Assembly: GCA_942486035.1 (NCBI GenBank)
Contig: CALNXK010000108.1
Coordinates: forward strand, 1,221,001-1,285,000
Reading direction: 5' to 3'
Length of the DNA stretch: 64,000 nt
Origin: Porites lobata
Taxonomy: Eukaryota > Cnidaria > Anthozoa > Scleractinia > Poritidae
In this document: piece after piece, positions 47,701-53,864 of the stretch
How positions within the stretch are numbered: position 1 is the stretch's first letter
Layout of the letters: each line of letters starts with the position of its first letter
Notes under the pieces: model-generated
Told to the model about the DNA's origin: nothing
The model's database searches: none
Seen by the model: the letters and a program-made list of their open reading frames with translations, nothing else
Translations under genes and position numbers: made by a program

Positions 47701-50700
47701 TCGGTGTACGGTCACGTGATTGCCGAATTTTCTAGGATGGATAGATTTTCTATAAAGCTGTGGGACTTCGAATTGAGCCCGTGATCAAATAAAATATCAG
47801 CACAAAACTTTAAACACTACGTGACCTCAATGGATAGAAAAATGAGCCCGCGATCCACTCAGGTGATGATGGTCAGCGTATACTCTAGTTTGACAGCTGT
47901 CAATTAACCTTCATTAGAATGGCGAATATTCGAATTAACAGACTACGAGTGTGAGTAGGACATTTCCGTCCGGCATGTATGGAAAATGCCAGATCGTGTA
48001 CCTGAGCGAACCCGAGCCCTCGTTATTAGTTTTCTGATAGTGGTCTGCACATGTCCCATTTTGACAGCTGTCAATTGACCTTAATTTGGCTTGCCAATGT
48101 AACCTTAAACGACTGTCAGCCAACTGACAGCCTTGCCCGGCGTAGTTTCGTTTTTATGTTGAATTGGTAAGTGTGACATATTATATCAGCTTATATATAG
48201 GGGCAAAACGACTGGTCTTTTATCTGAGCCCGCGAGACGGTCATGTGATAATTGTCAGCGGATGTCTGATTTTGACAGCTGTCAATCTAATCGTACTCAT
48301 ACGGATGGCTTACATAACTAAGAGGCTAGTCAAGTTGTGCAAGATCTATTGTGACATTTGACATCGGCTTACATGAAGTGTGTGTACGGACGGGCGGGCG
48401 TACGCTACGTCATAACCAAATTTTCTCGGATGGATAGTTTACCAAATTTTCTTACCCATGGTGCTCCGCTGCGCGCGCGCTTCGCGCGCGCGGGAGCTCC
48501 GCTAAAAAAACTTGTTGCGTCACAGGACCGCAATCCCACTAAGGTTACCCATGAATAACCTTTTTAAATTTTAATTCTTTGGGGGCAATGATCGTATGAG
48601 GCGACAAAGCAAAATAAGAATGATGATAATGATGATGATTAATAATAATAATAATATAAAGATTTAGCCAAGGATAAAAGCGAGGCTTCTATTTATATGC
48701 TTTTAACTACTTAAAAGCAAAACATAAGCTGATTTTTGAACAAAAAGAGAAAACTATAAAACAAATTTGATCACAGTAATAGTCTAGGAAAGGCGGAATT
48801 CTTACCCATGAACATCCCCACCAGGACCCACAAGATGACAAATGCCCGGGGGCATGGGCACGCTTGGAATTAAATGAGCCATTATGTTTATCGGCGATTT
48901 CTGTGATTAGAACATGTGTTTTCTTTGCAAAATCTATCGGACCGACAAACCGTTAACTGTAAACTACCAGTGTAGATTATAAGTCACAATATCTGATAGT
49001 CAGTAACCTTTACTGTAACTTATGCCTTTTCAGTTCTTCTGGCAAAAAGACTAAAAGCGAAACCAGGCAAAAAGTAAAGCATAATAAATTTATTTCCGAA
49101 AATTTTGTCGTAAGTCTAAACCAAGAAACTTCAATTTAGATTTTCACTCGACCAACTCCATTGGTTGCCTCTAAAATGATTAATTTTGCGCTAAAACGAA
49201 ACGCATTGTCAATGTCTGGAACTCCCTTCCCTACCCTACTGAGTTTTCTTAAGATGAAAACTTAAGCGTTGTAGAAAAGTCGTTTCCCTATCGACTTTAT
49301 CGAGCTCATTTCTTTGTCTAATTATATAGTAGTTAGTTAATCCGATATTGTCAGCAAAGCTATTATCCTCTGACTTTAATGAACTGTCCAATTAAGGATC
49401 TATTTGGATAGTTTCAGATAGGGCTTTCCTTCAAATAGGCATACTGTCCAATTTAAGAAAAATAGGACAGCTATTCTGAGCCAAGCAAATGCCAGAAAAT
49501 ACAATAGGCAATGCAATCTAACCATTCAGCGCAAAGTCCATGTGACAACGCGCCAAAAAAAGTTTCGTTGGCTTACGGCGGTTTGTCGACGAACACTCTT
49601 GGCTTCTAATGCAGCTGTGAATGTCGTTTTGTTTTGCTGCTGTTTTGTTTTGGCTTCTTGTCTGGGCCATTTAAAGGAAACTGATAAAAGTTTGCATTGG
49701 AAACAATCAACGCATAGATTCTTGAAAATGTGCAAGCACTGAAACTCTGTACAAGAATAAGAGTACACTGATACTTGTGTTTAAATGTTGGCATCGCAAA
49801 AGCAAACGGGCAAATTCTGAGGAAATCATTTGAGGTAATGAATGATATGTTTTATTTTGCATTTAAATCAAGTATTGGCGTTGTTGCTTTGTCTTCTTTG
49901 TACTCGAAATTGCGGTTTTCACCTGTAGCACCGTATCATTAAGATCGTTGAACGAGCTTTGAAAATTTTAATTGGCAACAAAATGCCAAAGTATGAAAGA
50001 GCAATACTAGTTCTACGTTTGTTTACTTGGCAGTCCTCGGAATTTTTTTCATCCAATTATTTCCAAATTGGACAACAATAAAGGAAGATAAACGCGGACC
50101 GCCCAATTTCATTTCGGGCCTAAAAATTACCAGTCACACCTTTTCCGTAATATAAAACTAGAGCACTTGAAATTTAGAAAAGACTCAAGTTCCCCTAGAA
50201 TGACCGAACAGATACAAATTTTATAGCGCCGCTTGGGGACAGATCGTTATTTTTTTGTCGGGGGGAGGGGGGAGGTTGGAAAATCAGTTTTAGAGAAATT
50301 GTTTGCAGATGCTATAAACACTGAAATAAATTGTATGCAATTAAAAAAAATTGTTTGCAGGAAGACGGATACACACAAAAAAATTGTTTGCTGCAGGAGC
50401 CGCATATTAAAAAAAAAATGTTTGCATGTGGAACTGCGCAAGCGCGACCAGTAAATTTCGCCGTCCCGACGACGTCAAAAAATACTGGTCCGCGCCTTAT
50501 AATGCTTTCCCAGAGACTACAGCTGTGGAGGCCCAGCGAGCGAACTCGTAAGTGACAAATTTAATTGTACATATTTAGGTAAGGCAAATAATGTATCTTT
50601 AATATAGAGAAAATAAACTTTACATGGAAAACAGCTATCACATCAGAATGTCTCTTTTTCCAAATCTAAACTCTTACAGGCACTCGTACTCGGTCATCTC

Positions 50701-53700
50701 ATGCAGGTCGAAAGTTGAATAATCTTTGTACGGAAAGCAGGTGTTTTGTCCACTCGTAAGGGTCAGACAACACAAACAATTCTCCATCGTCCATGAAATT
50801 AGACGCACGGCTTAAAAAATAAGATTTTTCATAGTTTTAAAAGACGCCATTGCGAAAAACTTTGTTGCGAACTAACATCGCAGTTTACATTTGTGTTTAC
50901 ATTCAGTGTCGTCGTCGTTGACCTACCGACCGACTGCATCTTAACTTTCCTTTTTCCCGCCGAAACTGACGTTCTCGTTCCAGTCTTTTCTCAGTCAACA
51001 GACGTCGTCGTCGTGAACTCCGTCGTGGTTCTTAAGTTCCCTATTATTATCACTATTTTATGTTTTGTTAAAAATTGAGAAATTACTTAACGTACTTTCA
51101 CTAGGAAGTAATCCAAGAAAAGAAAGGTTTTCGAGTCTTTACGAGACTCAACTGCTACCTACACGTAAGTGGACGAAACGGCTTCCAGCTATGTAAGACG
51201 GGTTTTAGTGTGATCAATATGATCGCTGAAAGAAACGGCCAGGAACCGAAGTGATAAAAGCGATTGCATCAAAACCGATTTTTCCGCGAACGTAGCCATC
51301 AAAGATATCGACCACGATCTTAAGATTGGAGCTCAGAAAAGTCTTTGTGATTTTAAATTGATGAATTAACCTAATACAACCTCGAAAATAAAAAAAAAGG
51401 AAAACAACACTCCGAACATTATCACCAATATCAAGAAAACCTGATAGTGCGCTACAAAGAACTAACAAACAGAGTACAAAAGGAAGTCATATTGACATAC
51501 ATTAAAAGAGATCAGGACTGGTAAGAGTGACTAGAACTATTTGCTAAGATGATCTGACTGACATGTTCGAAGTTCTTACTTAGTGTGTATAAGAGAAATT
51601 GTATCCCTCTGACTTGCCCAACCAATCTATTTATGGTAGTAATTTTCATTCATACGCTACCGTCTTGAGTAATTTTACTTGACATTTATGGTGTATAGAC
51701 TTATCATCGGCCCTACAGGCAATGATAAAAGACATAGTTGCACTGGTTCTCACAATTCTGCCTGAGTCCCTATATCCTAGTTTATGATTTAGACAAGCAT
51801 CAATCCTGAGCTTATACTTCCCTTCCTTATAACCGCTATATCCCTAAAAAGACAATGTAGCACTGCAAAAATATGGTAAGCCTGTGGCTCAATTTGACAC
51901 TCGCACCTGGTTCTACAGCAGGAGGTGTTATTCGGGGACCTGTAGAATTTTTATTGATCGCTACTGTAGGAGGAGGTTGAACAGGGACTGGTACTGATGA
52001 CCCCCCCTGGGATGGATTTTGCTCTGACTCACTGACAACTTGCGGATGGACTGGCTCGACAGGAAGTGGACTTGAAGTCACTTCAGATGATTCATCGATT
52101 GGTTTTATTTCTCCAATGGGTTGGTATTCAATTTCCGTCTGGGGTTCTACAATGGAAGGGAGGAACCGTTACTGGATCAGCACCAATTATTTTCCGTTAA
52201 CTGATTTACTGATAACTTGAGAATCGACAGAATTAAAATCCTCAGGTAGCGCAGTACCTAACATTTTGCTTCTGAAAATATTCAATCTTCTGAAGACTGA
52301 CCGCTTTAGCTGTTACGAAAAAGGTCAGTGATTAATGATGGTTGTTTCTTTCAATGCCATTTCAGCAGAATGCGAAATTGCTAGTTCTAGTTTTCCATAT
52401 TACAATTCAGCCAAAACATTCACTCCTTTAGGGAAAGTTTCGCACGCGGTCTGTAAAGTGTTACGTTGAAGATATGATTACCGCGAACGTTTTGTCATTA
52501 AGTGTCGGTTTTGAACCGCAGCATTGTTGTTCAAGTGGTCATGTTGTGTTATATTATCACTTTATTGCGACGTTTTGACTTGAAGCAATTAGCCAAGGGT
52601 ATGCACCACCAGAAACAGGTGTCTCTCAGTCACCTGGCATCATGTAGTATTTGTCTTGATCAAAAGTAAATCATAAAAATGGAGGTGCTTAAACCTGTGA
52701 TAGTAGCTTACACTTAGCTTACATGGTCACAGTCTTTTTACCTAGGTAGACTGGAATTGTTGATAGTTTATCTAGGGAAACTTGATTTTTAAGAAAGTGA
52801 CCGACTTTTCGCCAGGTAATCCACATCAGGGAAATTTTGTCGTCTGGGGCTTGGATATGTCTAGAAAACAATAGAGTTTCCCTTTACAGCTACCCCAAAG
52901 CGATAGCTATGAAAAAATGAAATACCGCTCTCTAATAGCCGCTCATTGGCGAAGGACATAGCTCGGACATAGCTCACGCTAGTGGCACGACTTGTCTACG
53001 TCTTCGCCTGTCTTCACCTTGCACGTTGAATTAGCGTAAAAAATAACAATGAGATAAAAAGAAAAACGTCTCTCGCACGTCTCAACTGTGCGTAAAAACC
53101 TTGGGAGCCGATATCACAGATATCAGTAGTGTGACCTTACCAGGTAAGGAAAACCAAACCCGAGATGAATTTACCTCGGGAGACTTTTGATGAATTTTCC
53201 CTAGATAAAAGTCTGTGGTGTGACCACGGCAATAAATTGTTATTTAGTCTCTAATTCGATTATTTTTGTTTGGTACTCTCCCGTTATTTTACGTGGCTGT
53301 CTGGTTTGCAAGATGTCAATGAAGGAATCAACATGAAAGGGCAAACTGAGCATTGGATGGAAAATAGATGTTTCAGGACATTAAATGGTTCATATGTATA
53401 ACTTATGCCGCCTCAAAGAGATGACACTCTGCTGACAATTACGAGCTAAAAGCAAACCACCATTATAATACTGAACCCGAGAGAGCCTCAATTTACACGA
53501 AACTACTAATGCTCCTCAATGGAAAGACGTCAGTTATAGCAAAGTATTTGTAGATTATTATATCGGATTTCAACTGTGAAAATTTCACCTGCAAAATTTT
53601 AATCAAAACAAACACAGAATATCAACACTCAAACCCCTTGAACAACTGCATGTCACGATTAACCATCCTTTTTAAACTGAGATCGTTGCCAGCATTTTTC

Positions 53701-53864
53701 CTAACATTTAATAGACAAATACACATTGATGTTTCGCGAGTCAAGCCCCGAGGCACTCAAATAACATATTTCAACATACCTTCAGCGAATTCAGTTTCAC
53801 TTTCACCAGCTGTTGACGCAATTGTTACCAAAAATACCAGATGAAAGAAAAGTTCCATTTCCAT
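15610..53864 (-). CDS. Secreted vWA, mucin-like and five-module cysteine-rich protein, 21-exon gene
   Basis: Twenty-one minus-strand exons join in one frame to about 1,398 residues. Order: signal peptide (1-28), Pro/Ser stalk (29-128), vWA domain (about 129-322), Pro-rich then Thr/Ser-rich mucin-like region (323-633), then five copies of a two-exon eight-cysteine module with Pro/Thr/Ser linkers before modules 1 to 4. Modules 4 and 5 abut. Every intron is phase 1. The vWA domain has a near-canonical metal site, so it probably binds a ligand through a divalent ion. The mucin region should be densely O-glycosylated. The modules resemble WSC-type domains, which are linked to carbohydrate binding in other families. 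No transmembrane helix or GPI signal is visible at the C-terminus (ending GLGEEQEM), so the product is most likely secreted into extracellular matrix or mucus. A paralogue lies just upstream at 57318-64000. Additional small exons in the longest introns cannot be excluded. Confidence 0.75.
16088..16318 (-). CDS. Large gene exon 20: module 5, N-terminal half (diverged)
   Basis: 231 nt, phase 1-1. Encodes GKTCLTQFENMGCYAD, LRPLPDLIFTDMEELSPKFS, then AKLGELDMYLSDVLCRCA and YQYFGVQNHG. The usual DWxxWD tryptophans are replaced (KLGELD), and the closing aromatic-Gly is His-Gly. Confidence 0.75.
16485..16658 (-). CDS. Large gene exon 19: module 4, C-terminal half
   Basis: 174 nt, phase 1-1. Encodes GECWSGGRADRTNDKYD, PSEFCITKEFAVCDANDQNA, CGGNKTTTFVYSIKEKLE. 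Four cysteines. It leads directly to module 5 with no linker exon. Confidence 0.8.
16950..17174 (-). CDS. Large gene exon 18: module 4, N-terminal half
   Basis: 225 nt, phase 1-1. Encodes DNCPVDFIKKGCYNN, GRPLPQLLFTDLDESSPDFS, INWGNWDSHLDDMVCRCAQ and FGNFGMANFG. The donor G|GTGAGT cuts at the same aromatic-Gly point as in the other copies. Confidence 0.8.
17175..17897 (-). other. Large gene intron 17
   Basis: 723-bp intron; nothing else recognised. Confidence 0.5.
17898..17960 (-). CDS. Large gene exon 17: short linker
   Basis: 63 nt, phase 1-1, acceptor TTTCAG, donor TACG|GTAAGG. Encodes AQTDKAPGPLYSKASRQEKL then Y. It is less Pro/Thr-rich than other linkers. Splice signals and phase support it. 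Confidence 0.5.
17961..18320 (-). other. Large gene intron 16
   Basis: 360-bp intron; nothing else recognised. Confidence 0.5.
18321..18482 (-). CDS. Large gene exon 16: module 3, C-terminal half
   Basis: 162 nt, phase 1-1. Encodes GDCWSGRNAADTYNDFG, PSEQCLNTLQQPCDANSVGD, CAGDQSSNYVYRIILTE. Four cysteines retained. Confidence 0.8.
18483..20670 (-). other. Large gene intron 15 (within module 3)
   Basis: Holds an AAT/AAG/GAT microsatellite at about 18588-18641, a purine tract (GGGAAAAGGAAAGGGAA) at about 19195-19255 and the foldback repeat at 19701-19989. Confidence 0.55.
19701..19989. repeat. Foldback inverted repeat in intron 15
   Basis: GCTTTTCATAAACACGCGAA, then GTTCTTCGCTGCCGTCAA, at the left is inverted at the right as TTGACGGCAACGAAAAACGC, then TTCGCGTGTTTGTGAAAAGC. 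Arms about 75-85 bp, imperfect. Confidence 0.6.
20671..20874 (-). CDS. Large gene exon 15: module 3, N-terminal half (diverged)
   Basis: 204 nt, phase 1-1. Encodes VCNIKYEKVGCFVDKLANSQ, then ALPEKILNENQ where other copies have RPLPxLLFTDRD, then KWDKWNSWLPEFVCRCANIV and FGIRNFG. The four cysteines and the tryptophans stay, but the FTDRD motif is lost. Donor G|GTTGGT is weak. Confidence 0.7.
20875..21599 (-). other. Large gene intron 14
   Basis: 725-bp GT..AG intron; nothing else recognised. Confidence 0.5.
21600..21674 (-). CDS. Large gene exon 14: Pro-rich linker
   Basis: 75 nt, phase 1-1, acceptor TTTTTAG, donor AAGG|GTAAGT. Encodes VSPELPAGPTVPPTLPVTLL then PPVSK. Confidence 0.65.
22963..23161. 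repeat. Hairpin-forming inverted repeat
   Basis: GACCACTCCAGAAAATACCA followed by a TTTGTTTGTCACCCC block at the left is inverted at 23101-23161. The inner GTTTCTC also pairs. Non-coding foldback element. Confidence 0.65.
23317..23820. mobile_element. Overlapping palindromic elements sharing the end TAGTAAAATCCAACTAG
   Basis: Arms 23317-23459 and 23508-23650 are near-perfect reverse complements (about 143 bp each). Between them starts a second set of arms: 23456-23515 pairs with about 23762-23820 (TGCTGCGTTCTGATTGGTTG and its complement). A third palindrome, ACAATTATTCCTC to GAGGAATAATTGT, lies at 23651-23758. TA at the outer ends suggests Tc1/mariner-type insertion. Confidence 0.7.
24530..24640 (+). 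repeat. Dispersed repeat, ACCAAATTTTCTCGGATGG family, forward copy
   Basis: Reads CCTGTGGTGCGGGGCGATGG, GGTTACGTGATTACCAAATT, TTCTCGGATGGGTAG and a TTACCCACGGTACTCCGCT end. Related to the copies near 2036, 47680 and 48380. Confidence 0.6.
24721..24882 (-). CDS. Large gene exon 13: module 2, C-terminal half
   Basis: 162 nt, phase 1-1. Encodes GECWSGPEAADTYNRAG, KSKKCVTKG, VPCNLNDNVECVG and NTNFVYYITPK. Four cysteines, as in exon 9. Confidence 0.8.
25085..25471. mobile_element. Inverted-repeat element with internal AAGACGCGTCTT repeats
   Basis: Ends AGGGCCATTTATACGAG and CTCGTATAAATGGCCCT are exact complements. ATT flanks both sides (25082-25084 and 25472-25474), a possible 3-bp target duplication. 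The inside repeats palindromic AAGACGCGTCTTA words many times. 387 bp, non-coding. Confidence 0.75.
25661..26040. mobile_element. Foldback element with an adjoining diverged second copy
   Basis: TATAGAGCGTTTTTACTCAC at 25661 is inverted at the right as GAGTGAAAACGCTTTATA (ending 25864). An internal palindrome carries GGCCGCCGTTTCATTG and its complement. At 25861 a second diverged copy starts (TATAGCACGTATTCACCCAC) and again reaches GGCCGCCGTTTCATTG, sharing the TATA. Confidence 0.65.
26279..26506 (-). CDS. Large gene exon 12: module 2, N-terminal half
   Basis: 228 nt, phase 1-1. Encodes GCNITYTKVGCFKDDRKKK, RPLPDILFTDRD, YRIDWKNWDEYIVDVVCRCA and KKYSYFSVQYYG. Donor G|GTGATT is weak. The acceptor ATAG|GTTG mirrors that of exon 8. 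Confidence 0.8.
26542..27148 (-). mobile_element. Terminal-inverted-repeat element carrying a C2H2 zinc-finger fragment
   Basis: Ends read TAAACACACGCATATAAGAA at the left and TTCTTATAAGCGGGTGTTTA at the right. Internal AAGAACA words recur on both sides. A minus-strand frame at 26772-26960 lies in the middle. About 607 bp; class uncertain. Confidence 0.6.
26772..26960 (-). pseudogene. C2H2 zinc-finger fragment inside the inverted-repeat element
   Basis: A 62-codon frame encodes IKCNCCGKSFKGKQYLDSHG followed by KFKHRQ: Cys-x2-Cys, Phe and Leu of the hydrophobic core, then His-x4-His. This is one good C2H2 finger. The rest has no recognised domain, so it is probably a remnant of an element-encoded DNA-binding protein, not a host gene. 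Confidence 0.5.
27498..27685. mobile_element. Short inverted-repeat element (MITE)
   Basis: Arms AATAGGCCATTTGCACGATG at the left and CATCGTGGAAATGGACTATT at the right are imperfect reverse complements. The match continues inward over about 45 bp (CATTTTACTACGACCAGAA). Total about 188 bp, non-coding. Confidence 0.7.
28349..28423 (-). CDS. Large gene exon 11: Pro/Thr/Ser linker with GC donor
   Basis: 75 nt, phase 1-1, after acceptor TTGCAG. Encodes VPTPTPSSTQIIPSTSVTPP then PDILK. The donor is AAAG|GCAAGT, an otherwise perfect donor with C in place of T. Confidence 0.6.
28424..29183 (-). other. Large gene intron 10
   Basis: 760-bp GT..AG intron; nothing else recognised. Confidence 0.5.
29184..29261 (-). 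CDS. Large gene exon 10: Pro/Thr linker
   Basis: 78 nt, phase 1-1, after acceptor TTCCAG, donor ACCA|GTAAGT. Encodes APKPRITEATPSLPSL then TAVTTPPPIT. No cysteine. Confidence 0.6.
29262..32138 (-). other. Large gene intron 9
   Basis: About 30640-30730 is similar to 50147-50240 (CTTAACTTCCCCTAGGATAA, then GTAGCGCCGCTT). About 31930-31970 carries the CAGCAAGCTCTCCATTTA repeat also seen at 63617. No coding signal. Confidence 0.45.
32139..32300 (-). CDS. Large gene exon 9: module 1, C-terminal half
   Basis: 162 nt, phase 1-1. Encodes GECWSGPDAAETYDKDG, PSEKCFTKG, QKCNVSDNVECVG and NTNSVYGINVQ. Four cysteines complete the eight-cysteine module. Confidence 0.8.
32301..33504 (-). other. Large gene intron 8 (within module 1)
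   Basis: Phase-1 intron between the two halves of module 1; nothing else recognised. Confidence 0.5.
33505..33726 (-). CDS. Large gene exon 8: module 1, N-terminal half
   Basis: 222 nt, phase 1-1. Encodes GCTTNYTKLGCFKDG, then RPLPELLFTDRD, TIDWNNWDTYIVDLVCRCAN and KKYSHFSIQYFG. Four cysteines. The in-frame acceptor is ACAG|GTTG; an AG four bases upstream would shift the frame. Confidence 0.8.
34113..35180 (-). pseudogene. Non-LTR retrotransposon reverse transcriptase, minus strand, decayed
   Basis: Inside intron 7 of the large gene the minus strand encodes, with frame breaks, a LINE reverse transcriptase. Blocks in order: WFESYLTNRKQPTSV, GVPQASILGPTLL with YMNDLP, VDDTKIYFLF at the catalytic site (about 34945), LRQVSEDLKHVSE, a thumb ALINRVRHLF with SQLFYRSTVW, and a C-terminus ASKYWNSLPNDIRNSASIEV ending at a stop near 34113. 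It is 5'-truncated and interrupted by stops. It is CR1/L2-like but distinct from the two plus-strand copies near 8-10 kb. Confidence 0.8.
35859..36297. mobile_element. Inverted-repeat element bounded by TTAA
   Basis: GGTCCCATTCACACCAATCC at the left pairs, with changes, with GGATTCGTGTGAATGGGGCC at the right. TTAA sits immediately outside both ends (35859-35862 and 36294-36297), as for piggyBac- or Kolobok-type TTAA insertion. Interior about 430 bp, non-coding. Confidence 0.6.
36465..36652. repeat. Compound tetranucleotide microsatellite
   Basis: About 90 bp of (GAAG)n is followed by GGGA units, then about 50 bp of (GGAT)n, then (GAAT)n. The plus-strand frame starting at 36650 is partly made from it. 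Confidence 0.95.
36873..36926 (-). CDS. Large gene exon 7: Pro/Thr/Ser linker with GC donor
   Basis: 54 nt, phase 1-1, encodes GPSPTSTSSVTPSVIGEQ after acceptor TTTTAG. The donor is CAAG|GCAAGC, a GC-AG type intron start. It resembles exon 11 in sequence and also in its GC donor, which supports both calls. Confidence 0.55.
36927..37350 (-). other. Large gene intron 6
   Basis: 424-bp GT..AG intron; nothing else seen. Confidence 0.5.
37351..38283 (-). CDS. Large gene exon 6: Pro-rich then mucin-like Thr/Ser repeat region
   Basis: A single 933-nt exon (311 residues, phase 1-1). The first part is alternating proline (PVPVPAPAPFPAPIPAPLPA). A six-cysteine patch follows (CQVPQC, SVC, TC, TTC, GPC). 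Then about 190 residues repeat TxTSTx units with a period near seven residues (TLTSTEV, ATITSTD, IATQTST), with many Asn-x-Thr sites. The end is CSANCTVI. This is a typical mucin-type O-glycosylation region. The plus-strand frame at 37452-37730 is only its antisense shadow. Confidence 0.8.
38284..40025 (-). other. Large gene intron 5, dispersed repeats only
   Basis: About 39640-39925 carries the CATACTCAGCCTCAT repeat family, also seen at 61240-61370. Bases 38960-39270 appear related to 27405-27990. A tRNA-like GTCAGCTGGTAGAGC at 39128-39142 lacks the rest of a tRNA. Confidence 0.4.
40026..40238 (-). CDS. Large gene exon 5: vWA domain, C-terminal third
   Basis: 213 nt, phase 1-1. Encodes VKDAADDLKRARVKIVCVQI, then ENLSQDLVRIASG and a final helix SDIEGLVGTIVDMCGEMC. 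The closing cysteine pair probably locks the domain to its neighbours. The 114-bp intron before it splits the domain after the TDG metal-site loop. Confidence 0.85.
40353..40721 (-). CDS. Large gene exon 4: vWA domain, N-terminal two thirds
   Basis: 369 nt, phase 1-1. Starts ECHKVLDLGILMDSSYTISP, giving the first metal-site motif as D-x-S-x-T instead of the usual D-x-S-x-S. The threonine loop is SRTDLGLAAV and the third metal-site aspartate lies in VLVVLSNGRTDG at the exon end. The core strands IHVGVMTLNSEV and the helix LKTKVRQLQYHTG are as expected for vWA. The metal site looks complete, with a conservative Ser-to-Thr change. Confidence 0.85.
40722..41404 (-). other. Large gene intron 3
   Basis: GT..AG phase-1 intron of 683 bp; nothing else recognised. 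Confidence 0.5.
41405..41464 (-). CDS. Large gene exon 3: Pro/Ser linker
   Basis: 60 nt, phase 1-1, bounded by TTCACAG and ATCG|GTAAGA. Encodes EPPVYKPPLKLPSSSTISTI. It precedes the vWA exon by about 680 bp. Confidence 0.6.
42076..42282. mobile_element. Short MITE with 28-bp inverted ends
   Basis: TTATTATATAAACACCAATG at the left and CGTTGGTGTTTATATAATAA at the right are near-perfect complements (one mismatch near the inner end). The interior holds ATCTTCACATATGTGAAAAT. A short hairpin ATTACATGGCC to GGCCATGTAAT follows at 42292-42330. Confidence 0.75.
42600..42660 (+). repeat. Dispersed repeat, TTTAGCCAGGGCTAAAAGCGAAG family
   Basis: Forward copy related to those near 2600 (reverse), 23820 and 48660. 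Confidence 0.55.
42850..45152. mobile_element. Mutator-like non-autonomous element with about 0.4-kb inverted arms
   Basis: The 2,303-bp element begins GGGTGTCTGTAAAACGCGGA and ends with its exact complement, perfect for 29 bp. Arms of about 410-425 bp (42850-43260 and 44727-45152) are inverted copies and include runs of GCGGAT repeats. The 10-bp direct repeat GAAAACAAAT flanks it (42840-42849 and 45153-45162). Long arms plus a 9-11 bp duplication are typical of Mutator-like elements. No transposase is visible in the spacer. The many overlapping open frames in the arms are translations of the GGAT-rich repeats. Confidence 0.8.
46351..46805. mobile_element. hAT-like MITE with 8-bp target duplication
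   Basis: Ends TAGGCTTTTGTACATTATGC and GCATAAGGTACAAAAGCCTA are complements with one mismatch. Flanks are AACTCAAA (46343-46350) and AACTCAAG (46806-46813), a 7-of-8 match, as expected for the 8-bp hAT duplication. The interior is built from GAGCATTTTAGTG repeats, at least five copies. 455 bp, non-coding. Confidence 0.75.
47450..48300 (+). repeat. Irregular array of TTTGACAGCTGTCAATT repeats
   Basis: TTGACAGCTGTCAAT, itself a palindrome, occurs at about 47577, 47890, 48061 and 48272. Most copies follow a GAGCCCGCGA segment and a GTCAGCG segment. Spacing is about 170-310 bp, so this is a degenerate tandem or clustered family. Confidence 0.65.
47680..47755 (+). repeat. Dispersed repeat, CCGAATTTTCTAGGATGGATAG copy
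   Basis: CTGTGGTGCGGACGGACGG, GTACGGTCACGTGATTGCCG and AATTTTCTAGGATGGATAG match the family copies at 24530 and 48380. Confidence 0.6.
48380..48505 (+). repeat. Dispersed repeat ending in a CG-rich palindrome
   Basis: GTACGGACGGGCGGGCGTAC is followed by ATAACCAAATTTTCTCGGAT and a GC-alternating hairpin (GCGCGCGCGCTTCGCGCGCG). Same family as 24530. Confidence 0.65.
48660..48695 (+). repeat. Dispersed repeat, diverged TTTAGCCAAGGATAAAAGCGAGG copy
   Basis: Fourth member of the TTTAGCCAGGGCTAAAAGCG family. It follows a short GAT/AAT microsatellite at about 48605-48655. Confidence 0.5.
49140..49320 (+). pseudogene. Possible scrap of a LINE reverse transcriptase C-terminus
   Basis: One frame reads WNSLPYPTEF followed after a stop by SVVEKS, like the WNSLPxxI...F region that ends CR1/L2 reverse transcriptases. 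Too short and broken for certainty. Confidence 0.3.
50147..50420 (+). repeat. Dispersed repeat copy plus short AAATTGTTTGCAGG repeats
   Basis: Bases 50147-50240 match 30640-30730 (GACTCAAGTTCCCCTAGAAT, GTAGCGCCGCTT-like). From 50290 to 50420 the word AAATTGTTTGC recurs about every 40-60 bp. Confidence 0.5.
51907..52146 (-). CDS. Large gene exon 2: Pro/Ser-rich stalk
   Basis: 240 nt, phase 1-1, bounded by TGTAG and CCAG|GTGCGA. Encodes 80 residues including TEIEYQPIGEIKP, SSVPVPVQPPPTV and GPRITPPAVEP, with no cysteine. It is probably an extended, glycosylated stalk. Confidence 0.65.
52147..53779 (-). other. Large gene intron 1, with a probable inverted-repeat element
   Basis: A probable MITE spans about 52724-53226: TGGTCACAGTCTTTTTACCT at the left is matched, with changes, by the complement of AGATAAAAGTCTGTGGTGTG at the right. 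The rest is plain intron. Confidence 0.5.
53780..53864 (-). CDS. Large gene exon 1: signal peptide
   Basis: MEMELFFHLVFLVTIASTAG is a clear signal sequence, followed by ESETEFAE and a donor AAG|GTATGT in phase 1. The ATG at 53864 is preferred because it sits directly before the hydrophobic core. The frame stays open upstream to 53981 with a further Met, but that would place polar residues before the signal. Confidence 0.7.

Larger units (their letters stand above)
41465..51906 (-). other. Large gene intron 2 (10.4 kb), packed with mobile elements
   Basis: Contains a 207-bp MITE (42076), a Mutator-like foldback element (42850-45152), a hAT-like MITE (46351-46805), an array of GACAGCTGTCAATT repeats (47450-48300), other dispersed repeats and a possible LINE scrap near 49140-49320, each described separately where supported. 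Between 45153 and 46350 and from 50420 to 51906 I see nothing. Confidence 0.5.

Noticed and set aside
50893..51078. Hydrophobic plus-strand frame (FTFSVVVVDLPTD...)
   Set aside because: Driven by GTCGTCGTCG-type repeats; no homology or splice signal recognised.
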